A stretch of DNA of 64,000 nt from Pseudarthrobacter enclensis (GTDB lineage: Bacteria > Actinomycetota > Actinomycetes > Actinomycetales > Micrococcaceae). Position numbers and translations under genes: made by a program. Positions 1 through 8,185 of this stretch are shown here, in pieces. The notes below the pieces were generated by a model. It worked only from the letters and a program-made list of their open reading frames with translations. It did no database searches and was not told where the DNA came from. Position 1 is the first letter of the stretch; each line of letters begins with the position of its first letter. Location: assembly GCF_001457025.1 (NCBI RefSeq), contig NZ_KQ758603.1:210643-274642 (forward strand), written 5' to 3'.

Positions 1-1007
1 CGGGCTGCGCCGTCGGTTTCCTCCGCGACGGTGTCCAGGGAGATGATGCCTGCGTTCTCGGTTCCGACGATGGATTCGTCGTCCGCCACGAGTTCGGCGG
101 CGAGCTCCCTGATGCCTTCCGAGTCACCGAGGTCGACGTCGTGGTGGGCGCCAAGGTAGGCGTCGATGACGGCGGGATTCTTCATCACTTCCCCGGGCGG
201 GCCTTCGGCTACCACCTTGCCCTCGGCCATCACCACCACCCAGTCCGCGATGTGCCTGACCATGTGCATGTCGTGCTCAACGAACAGGACGGTCATGCCT
301 TCGGCCTTCAGGTTCTTGATGTGGTCCAGCAGCGACTGCGTCAGCGCAGGGTTGACCCCTGCCATGGGTTCGTCGAGCATCACCAGCTTGGGCTGCACCA
401 TCAGGGAGCGGGCCATTTCCAGCAGCTTGCGCTGGCCGCCTGACAGTGACGCCGCGTAGTCGTCCTTCTTGGCGTCGAGCTTGAATTTCTCCAGCAGCAC
501 GTTGGCCTGGTCCGTGATTTCCTTTTCCCGGCCGCCCCAGATGCCCTTGAAGAGTGCCTTGGCCAGGCTTTCGCCGGGCTGTTTGGACGCACCGAGCCGC
601 ATGTTTTCCATGACGGTCAGCTTGCCCATCACCTTGGTGAGCTGGAACGTGCGGACCATGCCCATCCTGGCCACCTTGTACGGGGACACGCCGGCAAGGC
701 TCTGGCCCTCGAACTGCCACTTTCCGGTGTTGGGTGTGTCAAAGCCGGTGAGCAGGTTGAAGAGTGTGGTTTTGCCTGCGCCGTTGGGGCCGATCAAAGC
801 CGTGATTTTGTGCCGCGGGATTTCGAGGTACTCCACGTCCACGGCGTTGATGCCGCCGAAGCTGCGGGTGACGTTCTCCGCCACCACGATGGGGTCCCGC
901 TTTTTGCAGCCGGGCGCGGTTTCGCCCGCCGGGATGGGACGGGTGTCGTTCATGTAGTCCGGCTCCGTGCTGCCGGTGGTTTCGGTGTTTTCGTTGTTCG
1001 TGCTCAC
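1..1007 (-). CDS. livG: Liv-type ABC importer ATPase (partial, 3' end outside window)
   Basis: Cytoplasmic ATPase of a branched-chain-amino-acid-type (Liv/HAAT) importer, cut by the window edge at its C-terminal end. In order I see Walker A GPNGAGKTT, signature LSGGQRKLLEMA, Walker B LVMLDEP and the switch histidine in VLFVEHDM, so the hydrolysis residues are intact. The GTG start at 1007 overlaps the livM stop as GTGA, implying translational coupling. A hydrophilic extension of about 40 residues precedes the ABC domain. After AYLGAHH (near residue 285), where LivG proteins usually end, the frame stays open for at least 50 acidic residues. Substrate cannot be read from sequence; amino acids, amides or urea are all possible. 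Confidence 0.93.
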   Translation of the reverse strand, partial: MSTNNENTETTGSTEPDYMNDTRPIPAGETAPGCKKRDPIVVAENVTRSFGGINAVDVEYLEIPRHKITALIGPNGAGKTTLFNLLTGFDTPNTGKWQFEGQSLAGVSPYKVARMGMVRTFQLTKVMGKLTVMENMRLGASKQPGESLAKALFKGIWGGREKEITDQANVLLEKFKLDAKKDDYAASLSGGQRKLLEMARSLMVQPKLVMLDEPMAGVNPALTQSLLDHIKNLKAEGMTVLFVEHDMHMVRHIADWVVVMAEGKVVAEGPPGEVMKNPAVIDAYLGAHHDVDLGDSEGIRELAAELVADDESIVGTENAGIISLDTVAEETDGAA

Positions 1008-1972
1008 GCGAACGCCAGCTCCTTCTTGTTTCCGAAGACGCCCTGTGGCCTGAAGATCATCAGCAGCATGAGGGCAACTCCCACCAGGATGTAGCGCAGC
1101 TGGCCGGCCTGGACGGTGTTCAGCCACGTGATGGCGCCTGATTCAATCAGGCCGTATAGGACACCTTGCGTGAGTGAGAGGACCACCCAGAAGATCATGG
1201 CGCCGATGACAGGTCCCAGGACAGTGCCCAGCCCGCCCAGCAGGAGGCAGGTGTAGAGGAAGAACGTCAGTTCCGTGCCGTAGTTGGCCGGCTGCACGGC
1301 GCCGCGGGGGAGCGTGAAGATCATGCCCGCCAGGGCGCCCAGGACGCCGCCGATGATCAGCGCCTGCATCTTGTAGGCGTAGACGTTCTTTCCCAGGGAC
1401 CGTACGGCGTTCTCGTCCTCGCGGATGCCCTTCAGCACACGCCCCCAGGGGCTGCGCATCAGCAGCCACACCAGGGTGCAGCAGATGGCCACCAGGACCC
1501 AGCCCACCACACGGATGAAGAAGTCGCGGTTGTTCATCCCGAAGTACGAGCCCTCAGGGAAGGGGTTCATGGCGTAAAAGCCGCCCTCGAACGCCGCCAG
1601 GCCGTTGGCCGAGCCGGTGACCTTGGTGAGCTGGTTGGTGGTGACGATGTAACGCACGATCTCGGCGGCGGCGATGGTCACGATGGCCAGGTAGTCGGCC
1701 CGCAGCCGGAGGGTGGGGATACCCAGCAGCAGGGCAAACACGGCGGCGGCCGCGACTGCGATCAGCAGCCCCACGAAGAACGGGACACCGAACGTCAGGG
1801 TGGAGATGGCAAAGCCGTACGCCCCGACCGCCATGAATCCGGCCTGGCCGAAGTTCAGCAGGCCCGAGTAGCCGAAGTGGACGGCTAGTCCCAGTGCGGC
1901 CAGGGCGTAGGCGGCCGTGGTGGGGCTGAAGATTTCGCCCGCGGCGCTGGCAAGAATGAATCCAAAGTCCAT
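1004..1972 (-). CDS. livM: Liv-type ABC importer permease LivM
   Basis: Integral membrane permease of 322 residues, the usual size for LivM. Hydrophobic segments run through the whole protein, and the family-typical stretch GYSGLLNFGQAGFMAVGAYG lies near residues 35-55. A conserved cytoplasmic loop (SPWGRVLKGIREDENAV, about 190-205) is the expected contact to the ATPase, and the C-terminus ends in the common FRPQGVFG motif. It sits 9 nt after livH and overlaps livG by 4 nt, so the three genes form one minus-strand operon. A periplasmic-type binding protein and LivF are not in the window and presumably lie beyond position 1. Confidence 0.95.
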   Translation of the reverse strand: MDFGFILASAAGEIFSPTTAAYALAALGLAVHFGYSGLLNFGQAGFMAVGAYGFAISTLTFGVPFFVGLLIAVAAAAVFALLLGIPTLRLRADYLAIVTIAAAEIVRYIVTTNQLTKVTGSANGLAAFEGGFYAMNPFPEGSYFGMNNRDFFIRVVGWVLVAICCTLVWLLMRSPWGRVLKGIREDENAVRSLGKNVYAYKMQALIIGGVLGALAGMIFTLPRGAVQPANYGTELTFFLYTCLLLGGLGTVLGPVIGAMIFWVVLSLTQGVLYGLIESGAITWLNTVQAGQLRYILVGVALMLLMIFRPQGVFGNKKELAFA

Positions 1973-1981
1973 GGCTGTTTC

Positions 1982-3322
1982 CTAACCCACACGCTCGCGC
2001 CGGCCCAGGATGCCCTGCGGCCGGAACAAAAGGACAACGATCATGATGAAGAGGGCTCCCACGTATTTGAGGTCTGCGGCAAGCCCGAACACGGTGGTCA
2101 GCTCAACGAAGATGCCCACGATGATGGAGCCGATGAGGGCGCCGAAGACGGTTCCCAGCCCTCCCAGGGTCACGCCGGCGAAGATCAGCAGCAGGATGGC
2201 CGAGCCCATGTCGAACGTGACGCCGGGCCGATAGTAGGCCCAGAGGATGCCGCCGAGGGCGGCGAGCATGCCGCCGGTGATCCAGACCAGCCGGATGACG
2301 GCGTCCACATCGATGCCGGACGCCGCCGCCAGCGCAGGGTTGTCTGCGACTGCGCGGGTTGCCTTGCCCAGCCTGGTCTTGAGCAGCACGATGCCGATCA
2401 GCGCGATCACCACGGCACTGATGCCCAGCGACCACAGGTTGTTCGGGGAGATCGAAACCGGGCCGATCTGGACCTCGGGGCTCTGGGCGTACGGCAGCTG
2501 CTGGGTGGCTCCGCCGAAGTAGAACTGGATGACGTACCGGACGGCGAGGGCCAGGCCGATGCTGACGATCATCATGGGAACCAGGCCCGTGCCCCGGCGC
2601 CGCAGCGGACGCCACAGGCCGCGGTCCTGGGCGTAGCCGAACAGGCCGCCGCCCGCTACTGACAGGATCAGCGCCAGCCAGAACGGAAGCCCCAGCGCGT
2701 TGAAGCCGAACACCAGCACGGCACCCAGGGTCACCATCTCGCCGTGTGCGAAGTTGGTCAGGCCGGTAGTGCCGAAGATCAGTGAGAGTCCCACCGAGGC
2801 CAGGGCGAGGAGGAGGCCGAAACTCAGGCCTGCCACCAGCCTGTTCAGGAGGTTCTGGCCAAAGTCCTGCTGCTGCACCACGATGCCTTTGCCGAAGGCG
2901 AAGATCACCGAAAGGTTGGAGGTCTGGCTGAACGTCACGTCGCGGGGATTCTCCTGGCCGTCTGCCAGTTTGATGCCCTCGGGCAGCGTGGACTCGTCCA
3001 GTTCCACGGTGTACGTGCCCTGCTCGGGGACCCCGATATTCCAGGACCCGTTGGCCGAGGACTTGGCCGTTCCGGTGAAGTCGCCCTTCTTGGCCGTGAT
3101 GGTGACATCCGCCAGGGGTGCGCGGGTGTCGTCACGAAGGAAGCCGCTGATGTTGTTCTGGAAGGTCTGGTTCAACGGGGATGGTGTCGGTGACGGGGAA
3201 GCGGCCTGGGTTGCCGGTGCCGCCACGAGCAGGAGTGCGACGACGGAAGCGCTGACGGCTCCCAACAGTCTCAGCAAACCGCGGCGTTTCCCGGCCCGTT
3301 GGCCTTGGGGTGTACTTCTCAA
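1982..3322 (-). CDS. livH: Liv-type ABC importer permease LivH with secreted Ig-like N-terminal domain
   Basis: First gene of the liv operon, 446 residues, much longer than ordinary LivH (about 290-300). The TTG start at 3322 is chosen because GGAGG lies 8 nt upstream; an upstream GTG at 3421 has no such signal. A basic N-terminus and hydrophobic core (about 13-40) ending ATQA-AS look like a signal peptide. Residues about 55-120 (ISGFLRDDTRAPLADVTITA, then NGSWNIGV and GTYTVELDE) match the carboxypeptidase-regulatory/CNA-B style Ig fold. The permease follows: SLIFGTTGLTNFAHGEMVTL, EAA-like loop LGKATRAVADNPALAAASG, C-terminal FRPQGILG. The outward domain may help dock a binding protein (inference). 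A similar layout occurs in some urea-type (UrtB) permeases. Confidence 0.9.
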   Translation of the reverse strand: MRSTPQGQRAGKRRGLLRLLGAVSASVVALLLVAAPATQAASPSPTPSPLNQTFQNNISGFLRDDTRAPLADVTITAKKGDFTGTAKSSANGSWNIGVPEQGTYTVELDESTLPEGIKLADGQENPRDVTFSQTSNLSVIFAFGKGIVVQQQDFGQNLLNRLVAGLSFGLLLALASVGLSLIFGTTGLTNFAHGEMVTLGAVLVFGFNALGLPFWLALILSVAGGGLFGYAQDRGLWRPLRRRGTGLVPMMIVSIGLALAVRYVIQFYFGGATQQLPYAQSPEVQIGPVSISPNNLWSLGISAVVIALIGIVLLKTRLGKATRAVADNPALAAASGIDVDAVIRLVWITGGMLAALGGILWAYYRPGVTFDMGSAILLLIFAGVTLGGLGTVFGALIGSIIVGIFVELTTVFGLAADLKYVGALFIMIVVLLFRPQGILGRRERVG

Positions 3323-3758
3323 ATTGATAACCTCCACTTGGGGGCGGTCCAGGCCGCGCCATTGCAGCCGCTGCGAACGGTCGCAGGGCTGGGAACATGC
3401 CATGACGCCCGGCAGCCACAAGTGTGAGTTCCGTCACCCTGCTTGGCTTATGCTACAGCCCAACAGAACCGGTGAAAGCCGTGGTCCAGGCCATATTGGT
3501 AGCGATCGGATAACAACTGCTGCGCTCCCGGCGCCCGGCAGCGCGGATCGCGGGAAGCAACCTTTGTTGAGTGGCGGTGTCTCCTCCGGCCGCGGTGCCG
3601 GTCCGCGGAAACCAGGCGCCGGCAGTCCAGCCGGGAGCGCCCAGGTCACGGTTGTATTGCGTTGCCCCTGCCCGGGAACTTTAGGAGGGCCGGCCACGTG
3701 GAAATTGGTAGCGTAAACCATAAGGTCCGTAACACATCAAGCATGGAGGAACCCCGCA
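3323..3758. other. Intergenic region between divergent livH and BI-1 genes
   Basis: A 436-base gene-free stretch that must hold the promoters of both flanking genes. I see a direct repeat ATTGGTAGCG at 3495-3504 and 3704-3713, and an 11-bp inverted repeat GCGCTCCCGGC (3532-3542) / GCCGGGAGCGC (3630-3640) separated by 87 nt. On the minus strand TAGCAT lies before livH but without a convincing -35. No frame here has coding character and I see no recognisable riboswitch. Confidence 0.6.
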
Positions 3759-4655
3759 ATGGCACTTGGCGGAAACCCGATCTTCAACGGAAAGAGCTTC
3801 CGTGGCGCCACCCAGGCCCCGCCCGCCCCGCAGGCGTTCGGCGCCCCCTACGGCCAGCAGGCGTATGGGAACCAGCCGTACGGCCAGGCCCCCTACGGCC
3901 AGCAGGGCTGGAACGCCGGCCAGCAGGGCATGACGGACGCCCAGCTGCAGGACATGTACAACCAGCCCTCCGCAGGCCCGGCAGACACCGGCCGGATGAC
4001 CTTCGACGACGTCATCGTCAAGACCGCCGCCTGCCTCGGCTTCGTGGTCCTCGGCGCTGCCGTCACCCTCACCGTCGGGCTGGGCCTGGCGTCGATGCTG
4101 ATGATCGTGGGCGCGCTGGGCGGTTTCGTCCTTGCCCTGGTCAACACCTTCAAGAAGCAGCCGTCCCCGGCGCTGATCCTCGCGTACGCCGGCCTTGAGG
4201 GACTCTTCCTTGGCGGCCTCACCCGCATCCTCGACACCCAGTACCCCGGCGTCGGGCTGCAGGCCGTCGTCGGTACCCTCTCCGTGTTTGCCGTGACCCT
4301 GTTGCTGTTCAAGAGCGGCAAGGTGCGGGCGACTCCCAAGGCCATGCGCTTCTTCATGATCGCGCTGGGCGGCTACGCGCTGTTCTCCATCGTCAACCTC
4401 GTCCTGATGCTGACGGGCGTGACGCAGGAGCCGTTCGGGCTCCGGAGCGGCGTGGTGGGCGTCGTCATCGGCCTGCTGGCCATCGGCTTGGCAGCGTTCT
4501 CGCTGATCATGGACTTCACCAGCATCGAGGAAGGCGTCCGCAACGGCGCCCCGCAGCGCTTCTCCTGGACCGCGGCGTTCGGCCTGACCGTGACCCTGGT
4601 CTGGCTCTACGTGGAAATCATCCGGCTGCTGGCCATCCTCCGCGGCGACGACTGA
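3759..4655 (+). CDS. Bax inhibitor-1/YccA family membrane protein
   Basis: Integral membrane protein of 298 residues. The N-terminal 65 residues are soluble and rich in repeated PYGQQ/YGNQPYG units and glutamine. From about residue 75 there are roughly seven hydrophobic segments typical of the BI-1/YccA (UPF0005) family, and the C-terminal segment holds the acidic residues of that family (MDFTSIEEGVRNGAP). The family forms calcium-leak or membrane-stress proteins; the bacterial role is poorly defined. The ATG start follows GGAGG at a normal distance. The gene stands alone, divergent from livH and convergent with galK, with a strong shared terminator directly after it. Confidence 0.88.
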   Translation: MALGGNPIFNGKSFRGATQAPPAPQAFGAPYGQQAYGNQPYGQAPYGQQGWNAGQQGMTDAQLQDMYNQPSAGPADTGRMTFDDVIVKTAACLGFVVLGAAVTLTVGLGLASMLMIVGALGGFVLALVNTFKKQPSPALILAYAGLEGLFLGGLTRILDTQYPGVGLQAVVGTLSVFAVTLLLFKSGKVRATPKAMRFFMIALGGYALFSIVNLVLMLTGVTQEPFGLRSGVVGVVIGLLAIGLAAFSLIMDFTSIEEGVRNGAPQRFSWTAAFGLTVTLVWLYVEIIRLLAILRGDD

Positions 4656-4692
4656 CCGCAACGGCGGCTGCCGCCGTCGTCACTCCTGCATC

Positions 4693-4730
4693 AACGGAAC
4701 AGGCCCACCAACCGGTGGGCCTGTTCCGTT
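4693..4730. terminator. Bidirectional terminator between BI-1 gene and galK
   Basis: A perfect 17-bp stem (AACGGAACAGGCCCACC and its complement) closes on the 4-nt loop AACC, with an A/T-rich edge on both sides. It lies between two convergent genes and can serve both. Confidence 0.9.
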
Positions 4731-4755
4731 TAAGGTGCAGTGGCGGTGCCGCCGA

Positions 4756-5943
4756 TTACCCGACGCGGCGGGCGCCCGCCGCCGGGGACACCGTGAAAAT
4801 GTCCGGCGCGGTGAAGCCGGCCCCGGCAAAGGCCTGGACGACGGCGGCACGCACCGCCTGCTCGGCCGCCACCGGGGTCAGGGCGATCGCAGCCCCGCCA
4901 AAGCCGCCGCCCGTCATCCGGGCTCCGATGGCGCCGTTGGCCCGGGCCGTGTCCACGGCCAGGTCGAGCTCCGGGCATGAGATTTCGAAGTCATCCCGCA
5001 TGGACGCGTGGCTGGCGTCCAGCAGCGCACCGATGGCGCCCGGGCCTTCGGCCGACAGGCGTTCCACCGTCTGCAGGACACGGTCGTTTTCGGTGACGAC
5101 GTGGCGGACGCGGCGGAAGGTCACAGCGTCCAGCAGCCCACTGGCCTCCTCCAGGTCTCCCACCTGCAGGTCGCGCAGGGCCTTGACCCCCATCACCTCG
5201 GCGCCGAGTTCGCAGGAAGCCCGGCGCGAGGCATAACCGCCGTCGGCATGGGAGTGCTGCACCTTCGTGTCGATCACCAGGAGCACCAGGGCGGCAGGTT
5301 CGGTTTCGAACGGGACCAGGCTGGCGTTCTGGTCGCGGCAATCAAGGAAGACGGCATGGCCCTTGGCCCCGCGCAGGGACGCGGACTGGTCCATGATTCC
5401 GGTGGGTGCGCCGACGAAATCGTTCTCGGCGCGCTGGGTTGCCAGGACCATGTCCTCGGCGGCGAGGCCCGCGCCCGTAAGGTCGTTCAGGGCGGTGACT
5501 ACGGCGCACTCAATCGCGTGCGACGATGACAGGCCTGCACCAAGCGGAACATCCGAGTCCAGGAGCAGGTCGATGCCGGGGACGTCGATGCCGCGCTCGC
5601 GCAGCGCCCAAATGACACCCAGGGGATACTTGGTCCAGCCCTTTGCCGAACCGGGCTCCAGGGAGTCCAGCGATGCGGTCACCGTGCCCTGGTCGCCGTA
5701 GGTCGAGAGCAGCCGGACCGTGGAGTCCGCACGTGGACCCACGGCCACCCGGGCTGCCCGGTCAATGGCGAAGGGAAGCACGAACCCCTCGTTGTAGTCC
5801 GTGTGTTCGCCGATCAGGTTGACCCGGCCGGGCGCCTGCCAGACGCCCGCCAGCGAGGTGCCGAATTCCCGGGCGAAACGGTCTGCGAGGGCCTTGGCGG
5901 CCGGCTCGGCCTGGAAGGCTGCGGGATCAGGTGCGGCGCTCAA
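4756..5943 (-). CDS. galK: Galactokinase
   Basis: Phosphorylates alpha-D-galactose to galactose-1-phosphate with ATP in the Leloir pathway. 395 residues, a normal length. The GHMP-kinase motifs are present: substrate motif GRVNLIGEHTDYNEG near residue 40, ATP loop PLGAGLSSSHAIE near 130, the catalytic aspartate in GIMDQSASLRG, and C-terminal ARMTGGGFGG. The ATP loop reads SSSHAIE where most galactokinases have SSSAALE. The TTG start at 5943 overlaps the galT stop (TTGA) and has AAGGAG 7 nt upstream, so galT-galK is a coupled operon. galE is not in the window. Confidence 0.96.
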   Translation of the reverse strand: MSAAPDPAAFQAEPAAKALADRFAREFGTSLAGVWQAPGRVNLIGEHTDYNEGFVLPFAIDRAARVAVGPRADSTVRLLSTYGDQGTVTASLDSLEPGSAKGWTKYPLGVIWALRERGIDVPGIDLLLDSDVPLGAGLSSSHAIECAVVTALNDLTGAGLAAEDMVLATQRAENDFVGAPTGIMDQSASLRGAKGHAVFLDCRDQNASLVPFETEPAALVLLVIDTKVQHSHADGGYASRRASCELGAEVMGVKALRDLQVGDLEEASGLLDAVTFRRVRHVVTENDRVLQTVERLSAEGPGAIGALLDASHASMRDDFEISCPELDLAVDTARANGAIGARMTGGGFGGAAIALTPVAAEQAVRAAVVQAFAGAGFTAPDIFTVSPAAGARRVG

Positions 5944-7088
5944 GCGGGGACTCCTTCGGCAGTGGATGCTCGGGTGGCGGAACTGGCAGGCGGAACCACA
6001 ACGTCACGCAGGCGCGCAGCCACGCTCTCCGGAGTGGTGTCGTTGATGAATGCGCCCATCGCAGCTTCCGAACCGGCCAGATACTTCAGCTTATCGGCGG
6101 CGCGCCGGGGAGAGGTCAGCTGGAGGTGCAGGTACCCCGAGGCGCGCAACGCGGGGTCCAGCGGCGCCTGGTGCCACGCGGAGATGTAGGGCGTGGGGGT
6201 GGGGTAGAGGGCATCCACGCGCTTCAGCAGGTCCAGGTAGACATGGGCGAGCTCGTCCTTTTCCCCGCCGCTGAGCGCGGCAAGGTCCGGCACATGCCGG
6301 TGGGGAACCAGATGGATCTCCAGCGGCCAGCGGGCGGCAAAGGGGACATAGGCGCTGAAGTTCTCACCTTCCATGACCATCCGGCTGCCGTCCTGCCGTT
6401 CGGCGCGCAACAGCGAACCCGTCAGGGTCTCGCGGCCCCCGCTGGATTCGTGGAAAGAGCTGGCCGCCGCGCCCAGCACGGCCGCCCGGGGAGTGACGTA
6501 CGGGTAGGCGTAGATCTGCCCGTGCGGGTGGTGGAGGGTTACGCCAATGTCCGCTCCCCGGTTTTCAAAAGGGAACACCTGCTTGATGCCGGGGAGCGCG
6601 CTAAGGGCTGCGGTGCGCTGCGCCCAGGCCTCAATGACCGTCCGGGACCGCGTTTCGCTGAGGTTGCTGAAGGATCCGGTGTGCTCCGGCGTAAAGGACA
6701 CCACCTCGCACCGGCCATACGCCGGGCCCTTGGTGCCCCACGTGCCGTGGTCCGGGATGGAGCCAAGCGCAGGGCCAAGGGAAGGGAACCGGTTTTCGAA
6801 GACCACCACGTCGTAATCCGCCGCCGGGATCTCGGACGGGTTGTTCGGGGTGGTGGGGCAGATGGGGCACTGGTCTGCAGGCGGCAGGTGCGTGCGTGTC
6901 TGGCGGTGCGCGGCGATCGCCACCCACTCACCGGTCAGGGCATCGAACCGCACCTCACCGGGTTCACCGCGGGGCGGCAGCCCGCGCAGGTCGGCAGGTC
7001 CTGCGGCGCGGTCCGCCGTGGACCCGGCGTCGTCGAAGTAGATCAGCTCCCGGCCGTCGGAGAGCGTGGTGCTGGTGATCGATGTCAT
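5940..7088 (-). CDS. galT: Galactose-1-phosphate uridylyltransferase
   Basis: Swaps UMP between UDP-glucose and galactose-1-phosphate, the second Leloir step. 382 residues from the ATG at 7088. Zinc-site cysteines appear in ADQCPICP near residue 90 and the active-site histidine triad in LHHPHGQIYAYPY; a second metal-type motif, VPHRHVPDL, follows. The frame is open further upstream to 7196, but those residues run through the AT-rich promoter region and do not resemble the family, so 7088 is preferred although its ribosome site is weak. The gene leads the galT-galK operon and is divergent from galM. Confidence 0.95.
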   Translation of the reverse strand: MTSITSTTLSDGRELIYFDDAGSTADRAAGPADLRGLPPRGEPGEVRFDALTGEWVAIAAHRQTRTHLPPADQCPICPTTPNNPSEIPAADYDVVVFENRFPSLGPALGSIPDHGTWGTKGPAYGRCEVVSFTPEHTGSFSNLSETRSRTVIEAWAQRTAALSALPGIKQVFPFENRGADIGVTLHHPHGQIYAYPYVTPRAAVLGAAASSFHESSGGRETLTGSLLRAERQDGSRMVMEGENFSAYVPFAARWPLEIHLVPHRHVPDLAALSGGEKDELAHVYLDLLKRVDALYPTPTPYISAWHQAPLDPALRASGYLHLQLTSPRRAADKLKYLAGSEAAMGAFINDTTPESVAARLRDVVVPPASSATRASTAEGVPA

Positions 7089-7189
7089 GGAAGAATTTTC
7101 GCACGTTTCTACCAAAAGTGAATAGTTATGAACAAAAAACAACACCTCGCTGCTGTGGAGAGCAGGGCGGGCACGGTACGGTAATGCCC
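7089..7189. promoter_or_regulatory. Divergent galT / galM promoter region
   Basis: About 100 bases separate the two galactose units. The centre (about 7094-7145) is distinctly AT-rich, containing AGTTATGAACAAAAAACA. Toward galM, TACGGT (7177-7182) stands 7 nt before ATG 7190, as for a leaderless transcript. Toward galT a TTGTTC / TAGAAA pair with 18-nt spacing can be drawn. A DeoR- or LacI-type repressor site would be expected here, but I cannot point to a clean palindrome. Confidence 0.5.
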
Positions 7190-8146
7190 ATGACACCCTC
7201 TTCTTCCCAGGAACCCGTTGCCGGCCAGCTCCGCTCCTTCGCCACCGGACGGCAGTACGAGCTGCAGCGAGGCGACGCGGCCGCCGTGGTCACCGAGCTT
7301 GCGGCAGGGCTGCGTTCGTTCAGCCGGGGAGGAGTGCTCCTGACGGAAACCTACGGCGATGACCAGATCCCGCCCGGCGGCGCAGGCATCACCCTCGCCC
7401 CTTGGGCCAACAGGGTGGAGGACGGCGCCTGGCAGCTGGACGGCAGGAAACAGCAGCTGGACATCACCGAAGTGTCCCGGAACAACGCCAGCCACGGCCT
7501 GCTCCGCAACACCGGGTACGCGCTGGTGGACGAATCCCCGCACTCGGTCACGCTGGAAGCGACCATCTTTCCCCAGCACGGCTACCCGTTCCTGGCCCGG
7601 CACACAGTGCGCTACGAGCTGACCGCCGGCCTGGGCCTGGCGGTGCGACAGACACTCACCAACCACTCCGCCGCGCCTGCCCCCTTCGTTATCGGCGCCC
7701 ACCCGTACCTGCGCCTGGGGGACACCCCTGTGGAGGACCTGGTGCTGACAGTCAAGGCGGACACCCGGTTGCTGGCAGACGAGCGGCTCATTCCACGGAG
7801 CGCCGCCCCGGTTGAGGGGGACACCGACTTCCGGGACGGCCGGCACATCGGTGACCTCAGCGTGGACGTCGCCTTGACGGGACTGGCGTTCGACGGCGGA
7901 CGGGCACGCCACGTGCTCTCCGCACCGGGGGCCGGCAGCGTCAGCCTCTGGCAGGACGAGGCCTGCGGCTACGTCCACGTCTTCGTCAGCACCGTCTACC
8001 CCGGCCGCAGCCGGGCGCTCGCCGTCGAACCAATGACCGGGCCGGCGAATGCGTTCAACTCCGGCGACGGGCTGCGCTGGCTCGCCGCCGGCGAATCCTT
8101 CAGCATGCAATGGGGCATCGACTACGATCCCGCCACGGAGGCCTGA
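7190..8146 (+). CDS. galM: Aldose 1-epimerase (galactose mutarotase)
   Basis: Interconverts beta- and alpha-D-galactose, feeding galactokinase. About 318 residues. Family residues are visible: NNASHGLLRN, the catalytic-histidine motif IGAHPYLRLGD near 165, and the catalytic-glutamate motif LAVEPMTGPANAFN near the C-terminus. Start is ATG 7190 or ATG 7184 six bases earlier; 7190 is favoured because TACGGT lies 7 nt upstream and there is no Shine-Dalgarno sequence. Divergent from galT-galK, so the galactose genes share one control region. Confidence 0.92.
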   Translation: MTPSSSQEPVAGQLRSFATGRQYELQRGDAAAVVTELAAGLRSFSRGGVLLTETYGDDQIPPGGAGITLAPWANRVEDGAWQLDGRKQQLDITEVSRNNASHGLLRNTGYALVDESPHSVTLEATIFPQHGYPFLARHTVRYELTAGLGLAVRQTLTNHSAAPAPFVIGAHPYLRLGDTPVEDLVLTVKADTRLLADERLIPRSAAPVEGDTDFRDGRHIGDLSVDVALTGLAFDGGRARHVLSAPGAGSVSLWQDEACGYVHVFVSTVYPGRSRALAVEPMTGPANAFNSGDGLRWLAAGESFSMQWGIDYDPATEA

Positions 8147-8185
8147 AGTTTCCCATTGGCGGGCTGCTGCGGAAGTATGGGGTCT

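Noticed and set aside
3323..3421. Upstream extension of livH to GTG 3421
   Set aside because: The TTG at 3322 has an ideal GGAGG, and the extra 33 residues would place cysteines and tryptophans ahead of a normal signal peptide.
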